From Arsenophonus sp031446105 (GTDB lineage Bacteria > Pseudomonadota > Gammaproteobacteria > Enterobacterales > Enterobacteriaceae): a DNA stretch of 64,000 nucleotides. A program made the position numbers and the translations under genes. A model generated the notes under the pieces. It ran no database searches. It worked only from the letters and a program-made list of their open reading frames with translations, and was not told where the DNA came from. The stretch covers positions 372,001 through 436,000 of the forward strand of contig CP132907.1 in the NCBI GenBank assembly GCA_031446105.1, given 5' to 3'. Positions 61,151 through 64,000 of the stretch are shown here, in pieces. Positions within the stretch are counted from its first letter, which is position 1; each line of letters opens with the position of its first letter.

Positions 61151-61617
61151 AAATATTTTCTCAATAAAAAAACAGTAATATAAAAATATTGAATTTTAAT
61201 TTTATATAAAAATAATATTTATAGTTATACTATCAGTTAATATAAATATATTAAAATTTTTATAATTTTTTGTTAAATGTACTCTAAAATATTTAATCAT
61301 ACATTTAAAAAATAAAATTAAATTAATAATTTTTACAAAGTGCATAAAGATTTTAACAAAAAAATATATATATATAAAAAAAATCAAACATATCATATTG
61401 AATACAATAAAAAGTATATTTTTATATTCAGAGAAATACTATTTTAAAAAAACAAAAAAAACTATAATTATATTTAATATAATTAATTATATAATGTATT
61501 TTTTCTTTATTTTTTTTATAATAAAGATTACTATTTTATAGTAATATTTAATTTTATTTTTAAAGTTATAATTACATTAATTAAAAAATATTAATTTCTT
61601 AAAAAAATGGAAAAAAA
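61151..61617. other. secA-dciA divergent intergenic spacer
   Basis: About 470 A/T-rich bases. The E. coli equivalent holds secM; I saw no SecM-like frame or its arrest motif. A 64-codon minus-strand frame at 61202-61396 is low-complexity and not supported. Confidence 0.5.
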
Positions 61618-61959
61618 ATGCAAAATAATTACCCACAATCTCTAAATATTTTATTTAAAAAATATCACTATAATTCTGATATTTTAAATAATATTCAAAA
61701 ACACGCACAAAAAATAATTAATCTTAATAATATTATTTTAAATTTACTACCTCTTTCGTTAAAAAAAGAGTGTCGAGTTGCAAATTACAGAAAATTTATT
61801 CTTGTGTTAGAAATTTCTAATGCAAATAAAAAAATACAACTTCATTATGAATTACCTTTATTATTTTCAAAATTACGCAATAGTACTTTACCATCTTTGT
61901 CTAAAATTAAAATAATTATTAATCCATCATTATCATCTAAAAAATTGCAAAAAATTTAA
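61618..61959 (+). CDS. DUF721/DciA-like protein
   Basis: 113 residues, ATG preceded by GGAAAAAAA. The central and C-terminal part, NIILNLLPLSLKKECRVANY, RKFILVLEISNANKKIQLHY and ELPLLFSKLRN, fits the DUF721 family (typical pattern: LLPxxLxxHCRVANxRxGxLVLxVxSxAWATRLRYxxPxLL). DciA proteins of this family load the replicative helicase DnaB in bacteria without DnaC. Genes of this family lie between lpxC and secA in many gammaproteobacteria, where E. coli has secM. The product is basic and has no membrane segment. Family assignment is by eye; a role in helicase loading is inference. Confidence 0.72.
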   Translation: MQNNYPQSLNILFKKYHYNSDILNNIQKHAQKIINLNNIILNLLPLSLKKECRVANYRKFILVLEISNANKKIQLHYELPLLFSKLRNSTLPSLSKIKIIINPSLSSKKLQKI

Positions 61960-62168
61960 TTTATAAAAAAATATAAAATAATTCAAAAAATAAAAAATAA
62001 CTTTTAATTTAATTAAATCATTTCAGTAAAATATAAAAAAATATTTAAAATATTAATAAATTCATAAAAAATATTAAAAATATAATAAAAATACATAAAA
62101 AATGTTTTTTAAAAAATAGACAACAATAATTCATTTCAGTTATAATATTTAAATAAAAAAACATCTTT

Positions 62169-63080
62169 CTATACTAAAAAAGGTGATGTAAATAATACAG
62201 GCATCTCAGATTCATCTTCAAAAGTTACCATATCCCAAGCAGATTCTGTTGCTAAAACGGCTTGCAACAATTTATTATTTAATGCATGACCTGATTTATA
62301 TGCAGTAAAAGAACCAATAATATTATGATTGCACATAAATAAATCACCAATAGCATCTAAAGTTTTATGACGAACTAGTTCATCTTCGAAACGTAGACCA
62401 TCTCGATTTAATATGCGATAATCATCTATTAAAATTGCACAATCGACGCTGCCACCTAAACACAATCCTTTTGATTGTAAATTTTTAATATCACGCATAA
62501 ATCCGAATGTACGTGCACGACTAATATCTTTTATAAAAGATTTAATAGAAAAATCAAGTTTATAATGTTGACTTTTACTATTAATAGCAGGATGATTAAA
62601 ATCAATAGTAAAATCTAAAAAAAATCCATTATAAGGTGATAATTCAGCGCATTTATCACCATCTACAACCCTGACACTTTCTTTAATACGAAAAAATTTT
62701 TTAGCACTGTTTAATTCTTTAATTCCTGCATCTAATAACAAAAATACAAAAGGCGCAGCACTTCCATCCATAATAGGAATTTCTGGTGCATCTACTTCAA
62801 CAATAATATTATCAATCCCCAATCCCGCCAAAGCAGCATTTAAATGTTCTACTGTTGAAATACGTACATCATCTTCATTTACTAAACAAGTACATAACAT
62901 AGTATCACGTACAAATTTTGCAGAAACAGGAAAATCGACAGATGGATTTAAATCTGTACGCCGGTAAATAACACCAGTATTTTCTGGTGCTGGTAGTAAT
63001 TCTAAAGTAACTTTTCTTCCAGTATGTAAACCAATTCCTCTTGCTTTAACAATACGTTTTAGTGTTCTTTGCTTGATCAT
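62169..63080 (-). CDS. lpxC: UDP-3-O-acyl-N-acetylglucosamine deacetylase
   Basis: Committed zinc-dependent step of lipid A synthesis. 303 residues (E. coli 305). Zinc ligands in STVEHLNAALAGLGIDN and VRHKTLDAIGDLF, catalytic His in KSGHALNNKL, plus MDGSAAPFVFLL and SRARTFGFMRDI. Directly downstream of ftsZ as in E. coli. Confidence 0.97.
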   Translation of the reverse strand: MIKQRTLKRIVKARGIGLHTGRKVTLELLPAPENTGVIYRRTDLNPSVDFPVSAKFVRDTMLCTCLVNEDDVRISTVEHLNAALAGLGIDNIIVEVDAPEIPIMDGSAAPFVFLLLDAGIKELNSAKKFFRIKESVRVVDGDKCAELSPYNGFFLDFTIDFNHPAINSKSQHYKLDFSIKSFIKDISRARTFGFMRDIKNLQSKGLCLGGSVDCAILIDDYRILNRDGLRFEDELVRHKTLDAIGDLFMCNHNIIGSFTAYKSGHALNNKLLQAVLATESAWDMVTFEDESEMPVLFTSPFLV

Positions 63081-63099
63081 TATTTTATCTCATATCTTT

Positions 63100-63114
63100 A
63101 TCAGTTTTCCTGAT
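63100..63114. terminator. Small hairpin in the ftsZ-lpxC gap
   Basis: ATCAG-TTTTC-CTGAT, a 5-bp stem within the 91-base gap between ftsZ and lpxC. In this orientation on the minus strand it lies just upstream of lpxC. Weak; may modulate readthrough or be chance. Confidence 0.25.
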
Positions 63115-63171
63115 CGTCACTAAGGAACAGCTAAATATGTTATTGTTATAAAAAAATTTAATAAAACTCAA

Positions 63172-64000
63172 TTAATCAGTTTGTTTTCTCAAAAAAGCGG
63201 GGATATCAAGATAATCTGATTCTTTATTTGATGATATATTATTTTTATTTACAATTTTAACTGTCGATTTTTCTCCTGTAAACGATGGTTTCCCTTTTAT
63301 TCCAGATGAGATAGAACTACCTGGTACTCTATAACTCTGTTCTAAAGAAATTTTTTGATTTATTTTATTGGTGACAATATTTATATCTTTGCTCTTATCC
63401 ATACCAATACCTGTAGCCACAACAGTCACCCTTAATTCATCATTCATATCAGGATCCAATGCAGTACCAATAACTACCATTGCATTATCTGATGCAAATG
63501 CACGAATTGTATTACCTACTGTTTCAAATTCATCAAGTCGTAAATCAAAGCCTGCTGTAATGTTCACTAACACTCCACGAGCACCTGATAAATCCACATC
63601 TTCTAATAATGGACTAGAAATTGCCATTTCAGCAGCTTCTTCAGCTCGATCTTCACCACGTGATATCCCAGATCCCATCATAGCATAACCCATTTCAGAC
63701 ATTACAGTTCGAACATCTGCAAAATCAACATTCATTAAACCAGGACGAGTAATAAGTTCAGCAATACCCTGTACTGCACCTTTTAATATATTATTTGCTG
63801 CTCCAAAAGCGTCTAATAAAGAAATTCCTCTTCCTAGCACTTTTAATAATTTATCATTTGGAATTGTAATTAATGAATCAACATGCTTAGAAAGCTCTGA
63901 AATTCCTATTTCAGCAAAAACCATACGTTTTTTACCTTCAAAATTAAAAGGTTTTGTTACTACTGCAACAGTCAATATTCCAAGTTCTTTGGCAACTCCA
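63172..64000 (-). CDS. ftsZ: Cell division GTPase FtsZ (5' end beyond window)
   Basis: Tubulin-like GTPase forming the division ring. The frame stays open to the window edge (GVAKELGILTVAVVTKPFNF), so the start and the G-box lie outside. Visible: synergy loop NVDFADVRTVMSEMG, GARGVLVNITAGFDL, variable linker rich in Lys/Ser, and the conserved tail DYLDIPAFLRKQTD that binds FtsA and ZipA. The linker is shorter than in E. coli and more A/T-biased than the core, which is the best conserved, least A/T-rich stretch of the window. Confidence 0.97.
   Translation of the reverse strand, partial: GVAKELGILTVAVVTKPFNFEGKKRMVFAEIGISELSKHVDSLITIPNDKLLKVLGRGISLLDAFGAANNILKGAVQGIAELITRPGLMNVDFADVRTVMSEMGYAMMGSGISRGEDRAEEAAEMAISSPLLEDVDLSGARGVLVNITAGFDLRLDEFETVGNTIRAFASDNAMVVIGTALDPDMNDELRVTVVATGIGMDKSKDINIVTNKINQKISLEQSYRVPGSSISSGIKGKPSFTGEKSTVKIVNKNNISSNKESDYLDIPAFLRKQTD

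Noticed and set aside
61202..61396. 64-codon minus-strand frame upstream of secA (secM?)
   Set aside because: Ile/Phe/Lys-rich low-complexity frame without the SecM arrest motif; on the wrong side for a leader with conserved sequence.

Overview
The window is a very AT-rich piece of a bacterial chromosome with about 41 intact or nearly intact genes, one tRNA and one clear pseudogene. Almost every protein reads as a full-length homologue of an Escherichia coli gene, in E. coli-like local order. Neighbouring genes have been deleted and replaced by long AT-rich spacers, so coding sequence covers only about three quarters of the window. Small-gene loss, long spacers, poly(A) tracts inside genes and decaying pseudogenes point to a reduced-genome gammaproteobacterial (Enterobacterales-like) insect endosymbiont. 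The gene set makes vitamins B2 (ribB), B6 (pdxA), folate (folA, folD) and CoA (coaD, coaE) but keeps a complete thiamine importer (thiBPQ). That would suit a symbiont of a blood-feeding insect such as the Arsenophonus-type symbionts of louse flies; this assignment is inference.

Layout: 1-2.4 kb map (cut by the window edge) and dapD. 2.9-16.8 kb, minus strand: amiC, recD, recB, recC, thyA, lgt, rppH (argA, ptrA and ptsP missing from the E. coli order). 17.0-20.3 kb: thiB-thiP-thiQ operon with overlapping genes. 20.5-28.7 kb: djlA divergent from lptD-surA-pdxA-rsmA, then apaH and folA. 29.0-35.4 kb, minus: plsC, parC, parE, nudF. 36.8-39.7 kb: ribB with a decayed FMN-riboswitch-like leader, ubiK, hldE. 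40.5-48.3 kb: lipopolysaccharide core cluster waaG, waaP pseudogene, coaD, waaA, waaC (frameshifted), waaF, hldD. 48.9-51.5 kb: yibN and a LysE/RhtB-type exporter in a gene-poor stretch. 52.7-56.9 kb: tRNA-Arg(UCU), folD, cysS, lpxH. 57.8-64 kb: coaE (frameshifted), secA (lacking its C-terminal tail), a DUF721/DciA-like gene, lpxC and ftsZ (cut by the window edge).

How the genes work together: the cell keeps lipid A and inner-core synthesis (lpxC, lpxH, waaA, hldE, hldD, waaC, waaF, waaG), LPS and outer-membrane protein assembly (lptD, surA), lipoprotein modification (lgt), Sec export (secA), division (ftsZ, amiC), RecBCD repair and topoisomerase IV. The most notable signals are: two apparently essential or important genes (coaE, waaC) each broken by one base at an A10 tract; a waaP heptose-kinase pseudogene recognisable directly behind waaG; a DciA-like helicase-loader candidate where E. 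coli has secM; SecA without the SecB-binding tail; decay or loss of vitamin riboswitches; and a ParC Arg at the quinolone-resistance position Ser80. I did not see mobile elements, CRISPR arrays, rRNA genes or an unmistakably new multi-gene system.
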